Positions 34,761 through 46,768 of a stretch of 64,000 nucleotides of DNA are shown piece by piece. Below the pieces are notes generated by a model that was not told the DNA's origin, did not search any database, and saw nothing but the letters and a program-made list of their open reading frames with translations. Source of the stretch: Cylicocyclus nassatus (Eukaryota; Nematoda; Chromadorea; Rhabditida; Strongylidae); NCBI GenBank assembly GCA_958299035.1, contig CATQJL010000001.1, forward strand, positions 29,925,521 to 29,989,520. Reading direction: 5' to 3'. Each line of letters begins with the position of its first letter. The first letter of the stretch is position 1. A program made the position numbers and the translations under genes.

Positions 34761-36098
34761 TTTTCTCTTTCGATGTGTTGTGAGTAATACGGTCTGCTTG
34801 AAGGCACTTGATGCTCAATCTGTGTGCATAACAGACGCATTTACTGTGTACTCCAAAGGTTATGTTCACGGCAGATTTATGACAGATTCAAAGATTTGCG
34901 GAGAAAAATGCTCTTTGAAAACATCATCGGCACACCTCTACTCCTCCCCCTTTGGGATGTTTGTACTATCATTATACGAGAGTGACTTCCTGTGATGTCA
35001 TTTGCAGTGCAGACCGGGTTCTAATATGTGATGGTGCCTCACCTCATTCATATAGTTGTCTTGAGTTTTTCGTAGTCAATTGAGGGAGATGAGGCGGGAT
35101 CACTTGTGTAAAAACAAAGCACCTTTGATAATTATACTTAAACTCTTTCGTTAAATCAAATTTCACTTTGACTTGTATCGTGTCATCATCATTTTGTACC
35201 TAGTATGAAAATTCAAACAGAATGACAGAATCCATGGTTTTTTAAGAATAATCTGTAGTTACTGAGAATTTACTATGCAGCATGAAAGGTAAGCTCATCT
35301 AAAAAACTTCAAAACATCAAATGAGTAAACACGTTTGAATCAAAATATAATTGCCTGAGTCAGAACGGCGACTCCATCCAACTTTAAAAATTGTCATGTA
35401 CTGTACTACTTGGCATATGCGCGAGATTGTTACAGACGTCACTTTCTTGTAATCAGTCATGCATAAGCATATAAGTTTTTCTGATCTCCATTACTTCTAC
35501 GACTAAAATGTTAATCTGTTTCCAAAATTAGCTTTGTTGTAAGTGATAAAATAAGCAATATTGACCAAAGTGCTACTAAAAATAACTTTTGTGGTGCATG
35601 CAAACACAATGAAGGTTTTGTGCGTATCTTTACAATGCTTTGTTTTCTAACATTGGCAAGATCACCTACACATGCATTTAAACTATTTAGAAGTTCCATG
35701 ACCTCCGTTTTCCTGGACTTTCCAAGGGCATCGCATGTGTACTTTGAACCGCTTTTAACCAACTTTCATTACTCGTAGATATAGATTTCTGCGCACAGAC
35801 TGTGATTCCACTCACTTTATGGAGCTATGGTGTTTATGAAGATCAAGCAAGTGCGCAGATCCTCCTTTCATATTTTACTCTTTTTTTGGAGTGGTCTCTT
35901 AAGTTTCTGGTGAAGTATCCAGTAGCAGATGTGGTAAATTTGTGCTCAGTCGTCAAGTGTTTTGATAAAAGTTGGTCATGCGTTGCCAAAACTTATTTGT
36001 TCTGCCATCGCCTGTTCTATCATCGTTTTCTTTCAAAAACTTTGTTTTCACCATGTTTTCAACTGCTAACTTAACATTGTGAAGATGTCTTTTGATCT

Positions 36099-36979
36099 CC
36101 CTAGATTTAGATGAAATATTATTGCTGGATTCGATCTTGCAACCAAGTGAATTTGCAGAACCCATCACGATTCTTCGTGATATGGTCTGATATCATCTTC
36201 CAACAGAATGGTCGAAATCGTATTTTTCATGTCAGGTTCTGCCATTCAAAAATGCTTTCCATGTACACACTTTTTTCCGAAAGCTCTTTGATGTTAATCG
36301 GCTTTGAACGTAGATGTGTGTTGCTTCTCTTTGTATTGTGAGATACATATAAGCGATGTTAGCGATGTGCATCTTGTTGTTTTGAAAACAATAAAAGCAA
36401 TTGGTAAACTTCGATCAGAGCATAGAAATCCTTTCAAATCTGTTGCTGAATGTGCTTTATCACTAGTTTCGCGAGGGTGCTCTCTACACAAGGGTTACGT
36501 ACAGGAGCTTTCAATCTGAGTGTCACGGTCGACGTGGTTCAACTCCTCGCGAGCCGCCTCGCGTGGATCTCTCACGTGGCACAATACCGCACCCGATGCC
36601 GCGAAAGCCTTAGCGGATGTGGTATGGTACCACGTGAGAGATCCAAGCGAGGCGGCCTGCGAGGAGTTGAACCACGTCGATTGTGACACTCAGATTGAAA
36701 TCTCTGTAAGCTTGCTCCGTAATTTTCCTGTAACGGAACATATTCTTCTCATTCAAGTTCCTTTACGATACTTTACGACAAACTGACGTTTCGACAAGGA
36801 TCGCCCTATTTAGAGCCTAAAATGATATTTTCAGCACATTTTCGCATAAACATCAATGCATCATTTTGTACTGTGCTGCTTGAAGCTGATGATGAGATCA
36901 ATTTTTATTCAATTAATCTATCAAGAGGTTCTTTTACGTCTCATTTCGGTTCGTGGTTATGTAATTATCTCCAAGCAAG
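36099..36979. other. Spacer between units B' and A', containing a strong hairpin
   Basis: Unique sequence except for the palindrome at 36509-36700. I see no exon with both splice sites. The open frames across the hairpin on both strands are mirror images of each other. Confidence 0.5.
36509..36700. repeat. GC-rich near-perfect hairpin (~80-bp arms)
   Basis: TTTCAATCTGAGTGTCACGG at the left pairs with the complement of the right end CGATTGTGACACTCAGATTG. Pairing continues through GACGTGGTTCAACTCCTCGC and GATCTCTCACGTGG to a short loop around 36590-36610. It could be a foldback element or a hairpin RNA source. It is far more GC-rich than its surroundings. Confidence 0.85.
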
Positions 36980-39434
36980 TGAGTGGCAAGTTCCTTTTTT
37001 TAGAGATGCGAACAATACAATAAAAGGCAAGCAGCTACATTCATAGGCTGGTTGCAAAATAGACGTCTTTTCAAACTTTCAAATTGTATGTCTACTCTAA
37101 AGAAATCTTTGAATAGCTTGCATAGCACAACGACGCACTGCATTCATCGCAAAACAAGTGGAAAGCACGGCGCTTTGTCGCTTTCATTTAGCTCACATAT
37201 ACATATAGCGTTTGCGTCCACGTGTGGCGTTTCTTCTACTTTGACCCATTTAAAGTGCATTTTTGAGAAAACTGAGATTGAGGGCTCGATGTACCGAACA
37301 GCCTTTTGTTAATCTGCCTTTCATCATAAGAAAAGTTGCGATTGACACCATTAAAACATCCTTACCGGAGACAAGGTATAAACGCAAGAAGGTAAAAAAT
37401 GCGAAATTGAAAGTTCTAATTCCATTTCAAAGGTCCAAATTCATAGATGGCCCTCCAATTTCGACCGAGACGATAAGATCTTGAAGACGTTCCGCTTATC
37501 GGCAAATCAGCAAAATCACATTCTGCTGCCTTTCTTGGCTCGGTGAAGAGGAGCTTGGGAAACCTAGCACTCGTTGCGAAAATGTTTAACATGAACTGAG
37601 CGAAGAACAGACCTGTGGAAGAGTGAATGACTTTTTCTATTAAAACGAGTTAAGCTTTGTCTGAATGCTTGAACGGTCTTCTGCAAAATTTGCCGAAAAA
37701 AGAATACGATTTTCTGCAAGTCGAACATGATTTATAGAATCACGGAGTAATGCTGAAATGTAAGCATCCACTTCAACATACCCATATCTGTTATTGCTCG
37801 AGGACTTGCTATCTCTACTTATAAATGTGAGATCTGAACAGTTTTACAGTAGATCAATACAACCCTATCTAATGCTCACGGAAGGAAACAAGTCACATAA
37901 AAAGCAACTGTTCTCGTCGTCATGTGGCTGCAAAAACCAAATAAGTCCATTTATGTTTCTACGAGCGCAATACTTTGCTGATTAGTGCACTATCCTCAGA
38001 AAACCTCTCTTAAATGTGACGTAAAAGAGTTGAAAGTTGACCATTCTGCATGTAAATTGTGATCAATTGGGCGGTCTCCTAGCCTTGCTAGCCGATGTAG
38101 GCGATCGAATATGATTTTGGCTTCAGAGTTTCACTTGCATCACAGTATGTGAAGTCTGGCGTCTGTCGTTTACCTCTACATTGGGTAAAAATATCCCAAA
38201 AAAGAAAGTATTTATGGCAACTTTATCGGAGAGGGTCAAAGTCATGGAACAAATTAAACGTTTTGTTTGCTCATTCAAAACTATTGAGTTCCAGACGTTT
38301 CTTCCTCTATACGTGTACCATTCTTGTACATGAAATCAGTTTCTTTGTTCACAACATGGGAAGCATCGCTAGAAAGTATCAGCCACAGTACAGTCCGTGT
38401 AAATCACATGTCACCTTTTCCGTAAGCACAATGAGCTTCGCGTCACGTTCACCCGCGTGTGGCTTGGGCTTCTAAAATGGCTTCATCGATTGGAAATCCG
38501 CACGCTGGAACCTTGCGTTGCGCTGCGTAGTTCGCATGCGAAAAGGAGTACGTAATTGATATTGAGTGTAGGAATGCACTGAATGTACGGTATGCTTTGG
38601 AAATTGTTTATAAGGTTCCACAGGCAGTTCATTTTAGTAAATACTCTCGAGAAAACGACAAAAGGATTTTGGACGAATGGGCTTGGCCCCTTTCATGCCC
38701 CAAAAAGTTTTTGAGGTTTTACCAGGTCTTATCGAGCTTGTACCTTCGAAATCAGAAACAGAAAAAGGACATGGCGGAAGCTCTCTGCATGAAATTAGCT
38801 CATGTGAAAACATCTAAGAGCTTTTATGACCCATCCATCAGTCTCTGTTTACGGGTAGGCTTTACGCGCTACCTTAGCGTCAGTTGGTCATCTGTGTAAA
38901 TTGCTTATCAGTGCAGCTGAATCAGCCCATGTGCGTGCCGTTGCTCTTGATGTAGTTGGGTGGCACATCACTCAAATGTTACCAATGAAATCAAATAATC
39001 AACTTTTTTCTCCTTTGTTATTGCATGAATGGTGAGGTCAATACAATTTTCCCTTGAATTGTACTATAAACGTGAAATTGTTGCAGTTAGATAGAAATTA
39101 GTACATTAACATAAAAAATCAACAAAAGAGGCAAGAAGAAGGCGAGAGAAAATATTGAGGTGGCAAACTGCGTAACACTAAGACAGCATGAATGGTTAAG
39201 AAATCAAGTAAAAAGTCAACGATATTGTATTCAGATTGCGTATGGGTTTGATAATACTCAAGTAATGCATTCTTCGATAGCTTGTTTAGTACAGCTTACA
39301 TATATCGACTCGAAAACATATATTTATAAAGAAGATCATATGATGTCAAAGTATGTACTGTCAAGGAACCTTTACACATGTCAAAGAACATGAGATTTTG
39401 GAGAAGCTTGAGAAATGTATTCTTGATAGCTGTC

Positions 39435-41094
39435 CTAGATGACATATCCTGGGTAAGCGTAGCCAGAAGCGGCGGGATAAACGCCGTGAAATCCACCATA
39501 TCCTCCGTATCCGTATCCACTGTATCCACCGTATCCACCGTATCCACCGTATCCACCGTATCCAAAAAAGTCATACCCGTATCCTCCACCGTATCCGCCA
39601 TATCCTCCACCGTATCCGCCATATCCTCCCCATCCTCCCATGCAAGCTAAAATACAACAAACTCAGATGTGTGAAATCTTCTGACTTGGCCAACTCTAGC
39701 ACGTCCTCACAATATCACTTACGCATCCGATTTTTGGATAAAAACGATCTTTCTTACATTTTCGTTGTGTACATAGTTTTGGTCTCTCTCAATTCTTCTC
39801 GAACAATAAACGAAACAACTCCGGAATGAAATAAAGACGGTAAAGACTATAGAACTAAGACTATAAAGACTTAATAGAATGATTTGCTCTCTTCTTTTTG
39901 CACTGCGATAATTATTCGGAAGCATTATATATGCCATGATTGGCCTGTTGCCTTAAAACTGGTATTCTGCAATCGCCTATTTAACAGTTTCGTGTATGCT
40001 CTCCTTATATTGTTATCGCACTCTGATTTTGATAGAAGTAGCAAGAAGTAAATATTACCTTCAATGTTGCTTGTATAGTATATTAGTTGATGCAACGTGC
40101 ACTTATCTTACACACTTGGTGTTCAAACAGATAATGATTTCAAGAAATCAAGAGTTTAGTTGTATGATAATTTAAACTTATAACAGGCACAGAGAATTGC
40201 TTTGTATACTCTTGCAAAGAAATAAGATAACAAAATATGCTGCTTATCCAATTCGTTCTCGCACAGCAGTTTTCAATTTCATTTGGAAAAGATACGATGA
40301 GCTGCATTTTTTGGGATTGTTTCCTTTAATCTCGTATTCAAATTAGCATCGACTATAAACTCCTGCTTCCCAGCAACTGTAGATCATCGATTATATAACA
40401 GACGCCTACCAACTACCTGAGAATCCTGCATATTTTATGTGAGTCAAGAGCGGGACTAATCACTTTGTTTTCAAGCTTGGAAAAATATTACAGGAAAGCT
40501 TCGAAATATAGTGACCCGTTTGCATCTGAGTTCGAAAAATGCTTCTCGCCCGCCACGTCTGTCATAATAACGCTAACGCTCACAATGGAAGTGGACGGGC
40601 TGACGGATTGAAACGCCATTTGGTTTAGTGCATGATTTGAAAGATGAGTTTGGGGAAGTGTACTTGGGAGGTCTACTACATGGCACTACCAAAATCTGAC
40701 AGAGATTTATTGGTCTTTTGCTTTAGCAGATCAGGCCAAAATAGCTTTGTAAAATTTTTACTTGCACGAAAGCCAGTCAATTTTTCCGCTTTCGCTTCAC
40801 GGCGTTCGGTGATTAATCGAGAGATCCGCTTTCAAAGTACAAAAAAATTTGCAGCCCATATTTCGCAGAACACTGAGTTATACAGAGTGAGACGTAAAAT
40901 ATGCTTTGAAACTAATTAGAGAATTTATAACTTACAAAAATTGAAATTACGATATGTAATCTTCAATAAATTGAAAGGAAAAGTGACTTACGAGCACCCC
41001 ATCCTCCACATCTTTTGCTACGTTTCAAAGGCATCTCATCTGCACTCATGAGAGCTGTGAAAACCAGAAGCAGGAGTATTGCGTGAAGAGACAT
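39435..41094 (-). CDS. Gene D: secreted Gly/Tyr-rich peptide, two exons, no CC module
   Basis: Exon 1 is 40992-41094 and exon 2 is 39435-39646, with a 1345-bp phase-1 intron (GTAAGTC...TATTTTAG). The frame is 315 nt, 104 residues. A signal peptide (MSLHAILLLLVFTALMSA) is followed by DEMPLKRSKR, then CGGWGAPCMGGWGGYGG and long GGY/GYG repeats broken by YDFF, ending SGYAYPGYVI. Like gene A it stops in the repeat exon and has no CC module. It is the paralogue of gene A, but the mature repeat is longer (about 76 against 45 residues) and the C-terminus differs, so the repeat has evolved by expansion. Secretion is strongly predicted. Function is not known. Confidence 0.85.
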
Positions 41095-41169
41095 GTTGCA
41101 TTCAAGAATGGCGATTCGGAAATAATATGCTAGACCTGTCTACATATATACAAAATAATATGTGTGGAC

Positions 41170-41177
41170 AGATCTAG
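41170..41177 (-). promoter_or_regulatory. AGATCTAG palindrome upstream of gene D
   Basis: Same 8-mer as at genes A-C, 76 bp upstream of the start codon, the same distance as in gene A. Confidence 0.45.
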
Positions 41178-42106
41178 ATTTTTACTCTAAAGTGTCATGT
41201 GTAATAGTGTATATTTGTGTAAATCTGTTTAGTATTCGATCTTTGTAGAAAGTGAACTCATTGTGTGCTTGAAGGTCATGCTCGGGGCTTCAAGTTCTCT
41301 TCAAAGGTTCGCAGAGTGAAAGTGCTTGCCTAGTTTACTTTGGCGTATGTCATCGACATTAGACTATTTGTCTACCTCACCGACCTTGAGATAACTGTAC
41401 TTTGTCGATGTACTTTTGAAGACGGACAGCAAAGTCTATGAAAATGAGTCAGGTCACGATTTTGTACAAATCTGCAGAAAAGTTTGACTTTTGGCTTAAG
41501 TCAGTTGATGTAGACACTTTTCTATACTTTAAAAGCCTGACATGAAAGGTTGTAATTTTTGGAGACCTTTGTGAATTTGCATTAGATTGATTTTTGCAAG
41601 AAACTACAGAGATTTTTGTAAGAGTGATCTGTGATTGTCGACAGTCACTACAACTTCAGGACAAAGTAATGTTCGTCGATAAGCTTTATAAATTAAGTTG
41701 GTCAGAAAGTTCTGGGACAGTCTCAAACAAAGTGTTCGTGGTCGTACCTACTGCGAGGGGAAGATTGAAATGAAAGTTTAAGGAATTAGATAATCAAATT
41801 ACACAGTGAAATATTGGAGTCTGCAAGCGTAAATTTCCTACAGAGCTCTCATGGACAGCAGGAATCCACTTATAATAAATATAGTAACATATAATAAATC
41901 TTCCATACATATCCACATGATTTCATAACTCGATGAGAGTTAGATAAATTTTGTCTACATGCACTAACTCTCAAGAAATATTGATTTGAGCATGCAAATG
42001 TCACAAACTTTTCTCACTTCAATATTATTACCGTATAAGCCCGACTTATACCAATATTCCTGCAAATCTTGCAAGATCCGAAATCGCAGGCAAACATAAA
42101 CTTAGT

Positions 42107-42126
42107 GTACACAAAAAACGTGCCCA
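42107..42126 (+). promoter_or_regulatory. 20-nt element shared with gene F upstream region
   Basis: GTACACAAAAAACGTGCCCA lies about 130-150 bp upstream of the gene E start. The gene F region has the same 20-mer with one change at a similar distance. The rest of the surroundings is much less conserved. The block also lies in a minus-strand open frame, so a coding explanation on that strand cannot be fully excluded. Confidence 0.45.
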
Positions 42127-42256
42127 CTAATGAATACCTTTTGAATAGTGCATTAAGTGGCTCCTTAAAAGAGACAGGTAAGTCTGCATTCACAACGTTT
42201 TTCAAGGTAACAGTCTCATTTACCTACTTTGCTACAAAAACAACTTCAATTTTCAG

Positions 42257-43792
42257 ATGCAGCTCAAATTTTCGTACGCACTCCTGCTGCTGCTAGCACT
42301 TTCTACTGTCACATCAACAGCCAGCATAAACAATGGGAAAATGAAGCAATCCAGAAAGAAAAAATTCATTGCGATTTACATATGCGGAAATTCGCTGTCG
42401 CCCAATCGTGAGTTGCATGATTCGATCTACTTGATAACTACTGTGATAGTAGGTTTCAATGACTATAGAAATGGTCATTTTACAAAACGTGAGATCCAAG
42501 TTAAAGAAATCTATAAGATGGCCTTTTGATTTTTCAAAATTTCGATTTACGATGCTCTTAACGTAATGGTAGAAATCTGGCATCGATTTGTCATGAAAGC
42601 ACAGCGAAAGAGCAAGGAAAAAAAAAGCAATTTTAAGATATCTGCCACCGCCGCCAAAATTTTATGCTATTCGTTTCACATGCTAGTACGGAAGGAAAAC
42701 CAAAGCGTCGAAATCGGTTGAGTACGTTGAGTGACTGGAGTCACACTAAGTGGGGTTTAGGTTTGATACAATTTTTGCGTCCATTACTTTTGGAGTTTAC
42801 CATGTAGCTGCGAGTCCCGTGATGATTTGAAACTTTTGACGGCCTTTCACTCATATCCTCCACAGTTTGCAGTATGAATTATGATGCCATTTTTATTAGA
42901 AAGCAGCGCCCAAGAATGGCTAATATAAAAAATGGCTAATATCTAGTTTTAGTAATTTTTTGAGTATAGAGAAAGGCTAATGGTAGACTTTCTCATAGAC
43001 TTGTAGTTGGATCTTCCGAAACAGTTCGTGGACATTCGATATTTATTGAATCTTAAATGTAGTATCATATGTACATGGAACACAAATAGTAATGGTCATC
43101 ATGTGCCCTTTGTTAAGATTTTTGTGAGCGTCACACATCCAAATCAGGTCACCGCGCTTCCCTTCCGAGAAGGGTAACTAGCTAGTAACGGCTTTGATAG
43201 AAGTGTTATAAATTGTTACTCATAAGCAAAAAACACAATTTTTCTTCTATTGCTGTAATTGCTAAGCAAATAACTTCTTGCAGCATCTGACCTCAACAAT
43301 TGAAGTTTTTCTGTATACTGTTACATTCAGCCTGCAACTTGGGAGGTGTGATTGGATCTCCGTATGGATCGCTATACGGATCCCCGTATGGATCCCCCTA
43401 TGGAGGGCTCACATATGGATCTCCCTATGGCTCTCCCTATGGAGGCGCGACAATTGCGTCGCCTTATGGATCTTCCTATGGGGCCTCGTACGGATCTATG
43501 CTAGGAACGCCCTATACTTACAATCCTTATAGAACTCCTTATACTACTTTTCACTATCCAATTCACTATCATTATTACTGGCCTCAACTCAATGGTAAAC
43601 CTCAAGCAACATCAGGACAACCTTCTCAACAATGCGTAGGTAAGACAGGCTTGAACCTTTTTTTTTCAAAACTCGGATGGGCTTTACCTCCCAGGACCAT
43701 GTGTGGATTCTCAATGTCCATCCGGATACGTATGCACTGAAAACTCTGAATGCTGCCCACAGAATGGAAGTGTGCCACCACCAGAGCGATAG
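42257..43792 (+). CDS. Gene E: secreted Ser-Pro-Tyr-Gly repeat CC-domain peptide
   Basis: Exons are 42257-42407, 43331-43639 and 43695-43792, with introns of 923 and 55 bp, all phase 1 (donors GTGAGTTG and GTAAGACA, acceptors CATTCAG and CTCCCAG). The frame is 558 nt, 185 residues. The signal peptide covers residues 1-22. A basic stretch SRKKK is followed by AIYICGNSLSPN shared in pattern with gene F, then CNLGG and SPYG repeats, then a His/Tyr-rich stretch. The CC module starts at residue 152: CVGPCVDSQCPSGYVC, then a CC pair and a PPPER tail. An ideal donor GACAG/GTAAGT at 42178 and the acceptor TTTTCAG immediately before the ATG suggest a 79-bp 5' UTR intron. AATAAA lies at 43892-43897. 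Probably an extracellular peptide. Confidence 0.88.
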
Positions 43793-43899
43793 TTCGGATG
43801 TTTCCACCATGGCAGAGTTTTCAAATGGTTGCTTCTGTTGTTATGCCCTGATTCGTTGTAATTTGAGGCAATGTTGAACGAAATTGTTATTAATAAATA

Positions 43900-45580
43900 T
43901 GTTGTGATACAGTACGTTATGTCTATCGAAGATGTGCTATACATGTGAAGTTTGGACAGATATTGAAATTGATTCAATTTAAAGATATCCACAATAAGTC
44001 GCTTACCAAGATATGATAATGAAACGCAGTGGAAAATTGTTGTGCCTACAAAAATATATCGCTGTCTGCAATTGAAGAAGGTTCAAAGACGAGTTCAATA
44101 AGTTTTAAAGAGCACTTTTTGTTTACGATTTGATTCTCGATTGTTTCAGCATCGTTATATCACTATTAAAACATGCAGTTTACCCAAAAACTGTTCTAGT
44201 GATATGATAAGTAATTCCATTCAACTCTTGTTTCAAAGAATCTGTAGAATAGCGGATGCAAGATTTCTAAGGTCATTTTGCTGGACAAAGTCTTCCAACT
44301 TTCCTAGTTTGGGTTTAGAACTTTATTTTGTTTTCCGCCGCATATTTCTTTTATCAGCCTGCAGGCTGAAATAGGCTGATCTTTTGTGCTGAAGTTTCTT
44401 TGCGATTTTTTTCTCTCTGGCGCACCATGAGCGTATTTATATAAAAAAATCAAATGCATAAATGGCTACCAATTTGTGAACTAATTCCCAGCAAAATTAT
44501 TTAGGATGTCAGTCGATTTGGCCTTCGTCAAATCGAAAGGTATGCACATGAAAAAATAACACATGAACATTGTAGCGAGTAGTAAAAACGGGAGTACCCC
44601 TTCATGTACATTTTTGCGTCAGTTGAGACATGTTAGTCAAGCCATGTATGGCTGTGGATGTCCTTGGTTATCTTTGCATTTACCCCACTTTCCGCCGATA
44701 ACTAAAGATGAACGTATGATTTTATCATGATTCAAGATTAGGCCACTAATCTTTAAGCTTTCCTTTTTCTTACTGAGAAGTTTTTCGTTCAATTCTTTTT
44801 AAGCGCTCACCCAAACAGTGACGGAAGCGGAAAAAAGGTTAGCTTTCGGGCAAAACTTCGCGATAAGCTGAACACACAGCGTACGTAGCTCGCACTGCCG
44901 CGATGACACGGGCGTCAAGACTTGATTTTATGTGGAGGCAACATAAACAGCTCATATCGGTTGTTTTTACGCTGTTGTACTGATGAGATCGAAGTGTTTA
45001 GGATTGGAAAATCGCAGAGTACCCTTTATTAAACTTCCAAAATTAATGGACTGAACAGGAAAAACAACATATATGGGGTAGGTATTAATTACGCCTCGGT
45101 TCTAAGTGCGAGTTTTGTGAACGGAGCCTCCTCGAAACTGAGCCGATTACTCTGAGGTTTGGTTATATAAGCTTGACTCATTAATGTGTACTTAAGTTTA
45201 GCACTGCAATTCTCTGAATGAGTTGTAGAAAACCGTGGAATTTACAGGATTCAAAATCCCGGATTACGGTTATAGATTGGCAGATCTGGCTCAAAAAACA
45301 TGGCTGGGGAAGCCAATATACAATATGTTTGCGAGCTTTGTGCGTGGTTGCGCTTTTAAAAGCATAGCTACTTGAAAATTTTCCAGTATATTATGTTGCC
45401 TATTCTGATCCGGAAGTTCCGACACAGTTGCAGCACAGCGCTCAAACTGTGCTGGAACTGTGCTGCATGCGCTGCATCCCCCCACGTGAGGTAGTGAGCG
45501 ACGGAAAATAGCAAATTATATGCGCTTTGCTTGTTTTTGTCTTTACATGTTTCCTCTTGTGATGGAAAAGATTCCAGACT
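43900..45580. other. Gene-free intergenic stretch
   Basis: AT-rich sequence after gene E with no exon that shows both coding character and splice sites, and no repeat partner recognised in the window. Confidence 0.45.
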
Positions 45581-45582
45581 TA

Positions 45583-45790
45583 CAGTCTGCCCCAATCGGG
45601 ATCAGGCCGAACCGTCGGCTGAATTTGCGCGCTCGCAGCGCTAGGGGTTTGCGCTGCATACGCGCGCTGTTGCAGAGAGCGAAGAGATTGAGGAGAGAGC
45701 AGACTAGCTAGACGCAGAAGTGGCGCGAAACCCTTGCGGTGCGCACTCCCGCCAAGCCAATTTTGGCCTGGTTAGGATTGGGGCAGACTG
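45583..45790. mobile_element. 208-bp MITE, TA-flanked, copy 1
   Basis: The inverted ends are CAGTCTGCCCCAATC and GATTGGGGCAGACTG, with TA on both sides. The body is GC-rich with CGCGCTCGCAGCGCTAGGGG and GCGCACTCCCGCCAAGCCAA. A copy of identical length lies at 46561-46768 in the same orientation. A TA duplication with CAGT ends fits a Tc1-type non-autonomous element. Confidence 0.88.
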
Positions 45791-46011
45791 TAGAACGAAC
45801 CTCATGAATGAACGCTTTTTTTCGTGCCATGTGTTGCTCAAAAACAGTACTTTTTTGACACGTTCTTTCCATAAATTTATATCCTGTCTGTCTTTCAGGA
45901 AGTCACTGCTCCATAGATACAGCCTGTTGTATCGAAGCAGAACTGATACAGTTATCACGGTAGCGAGGATCGGATTTTATTTGTGCTTTGATTAGAGTGA
46001 ATTTTTTCTAG

Positions 46012-46187
46012 GAGTCAAACCCCTGGGATGCAGATTAAAGGCATTTCGATTAATAAGGCCCCTACCTTCAATCCACGAACTCAAGTCTGCAGATGAAACG
46101 CTTCAAGATGAGACTACCTTTGAAATAAGCACAGCGGAGTCTAGAGATGTTTCACCGGAGTCGTGTGCGATTAAAGGATGCCAATAA
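46012..46187 (+). CDS. Candidate terminal exon, unknown gene
   Basis: The strong acceptor TTTTTTCTAG is followed by a 57-residue frame in phase 1 (VKPLGCRLKAFRLIRPLPS, then an acidic Ser/Thr/Glu-rich part with ETTFEISTAESRDVSPES) and a TAA. Composition is more protein-like than in neighbouring frames. A second possible exon ends at 46445 (frame with MENTYAEMDGRLPDSEYKS). The stretch lies between two copies of the 208-bp MITE. I could not find a start exon, and a second frame through part of it is also open. It may be a real gene, a remnant or chance. Confidence 0.3.
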
Positions 46188-46560
46188 ATCGAAATCACTG
46201 TTGTCTCGCACTTTAGTTCAGCCAACGGCTCTCTATATGGCGGTGAATGTTGACCATGTATCCGAAACGAAGGGTTAATGTGATGGAGAACACGTATGCT
46301 GAGATGGATGGTAGGTTGCCCGATTCAGAATACAAGAGCGGCGACTTCCATGGTATACATATGCAAAGAATAGAAAAAGATCACGTCCCTAAAATGGCAT
46401 TTGTGGAAGTCACCGGGAAAAGCCACGAAAAACAGCGAAGCTAAGATGGGTGGATAAAATTATAGCACACTTGAGAGAAATCGAGTTATATGAACATCGC
46501 GCTTGAAGACTGCGAAGAATGGAGAAGAGTAATACAAGCAGTGAAGTATCTGGAGTGATA

Positions 46561-46768
46561 CAGTCTGCCCCAATCGGGATCAAGCCGAACCGTCGGCTGA
46601 ATTTGCGCGCTCGCAGCGCTAGGGGTTTGCGCTGCATACGCGCGCTGTCGCAGAGAGCGAAGAGATTGAGGAGAGAGCAGACTAGCTAGACGCAGAAGTG
46701 GCGCGAAACCCTCGCGGTGCGCACTCCCGCCAAGCCAATTTTGGCCTGGTTAGGATTGGGGCAGACTG
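46561..46768. mobile_element. 208-bp MITE, copy 2
   Basis: Nearly identical to 45583-45790 and of the same length and orientation. The left flank is TA; the right flank is CA, so one target base has mutated. The two copies bracket 770 bp. Confidence 0.88.

Larger units (their letters stand above)
26995..36098. repeat. Segmental duplication unit B' (partner 16000-24450)
   Basis: Colinear with unit B over its whole length in the same orientation, with scattered substitutions and the copy-specific insertions listed separately. The end of similarity is at CTTTTGATCT (36098), after which the two units continue into unrelated sequence. The peptide encoded inside is identical to that of unit B despite the intronic differences. 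Confidence 0.9.
36980..42015. repeat. Segmental duplication unit A' (partner 1-7205)
   Basis: Same orientation as unit A, lacking unit A's three transposon insertions and therefore shorter. Similarity stops at ATGCAAATGTCACAAA (about 42010), just before the upstream region of gene E. Noncoding divergence is clearly higher than between B and B', so this duplication is older. Contents other than gene D look noncoding. Confidence 0.8.

Noticed and set aside
36450..36786. Overlapping frames on both strands across the 36.5-kb hairpin
   Set aside because: Palindromic DNA yields mirrored open frames; nothing suggests a protein.
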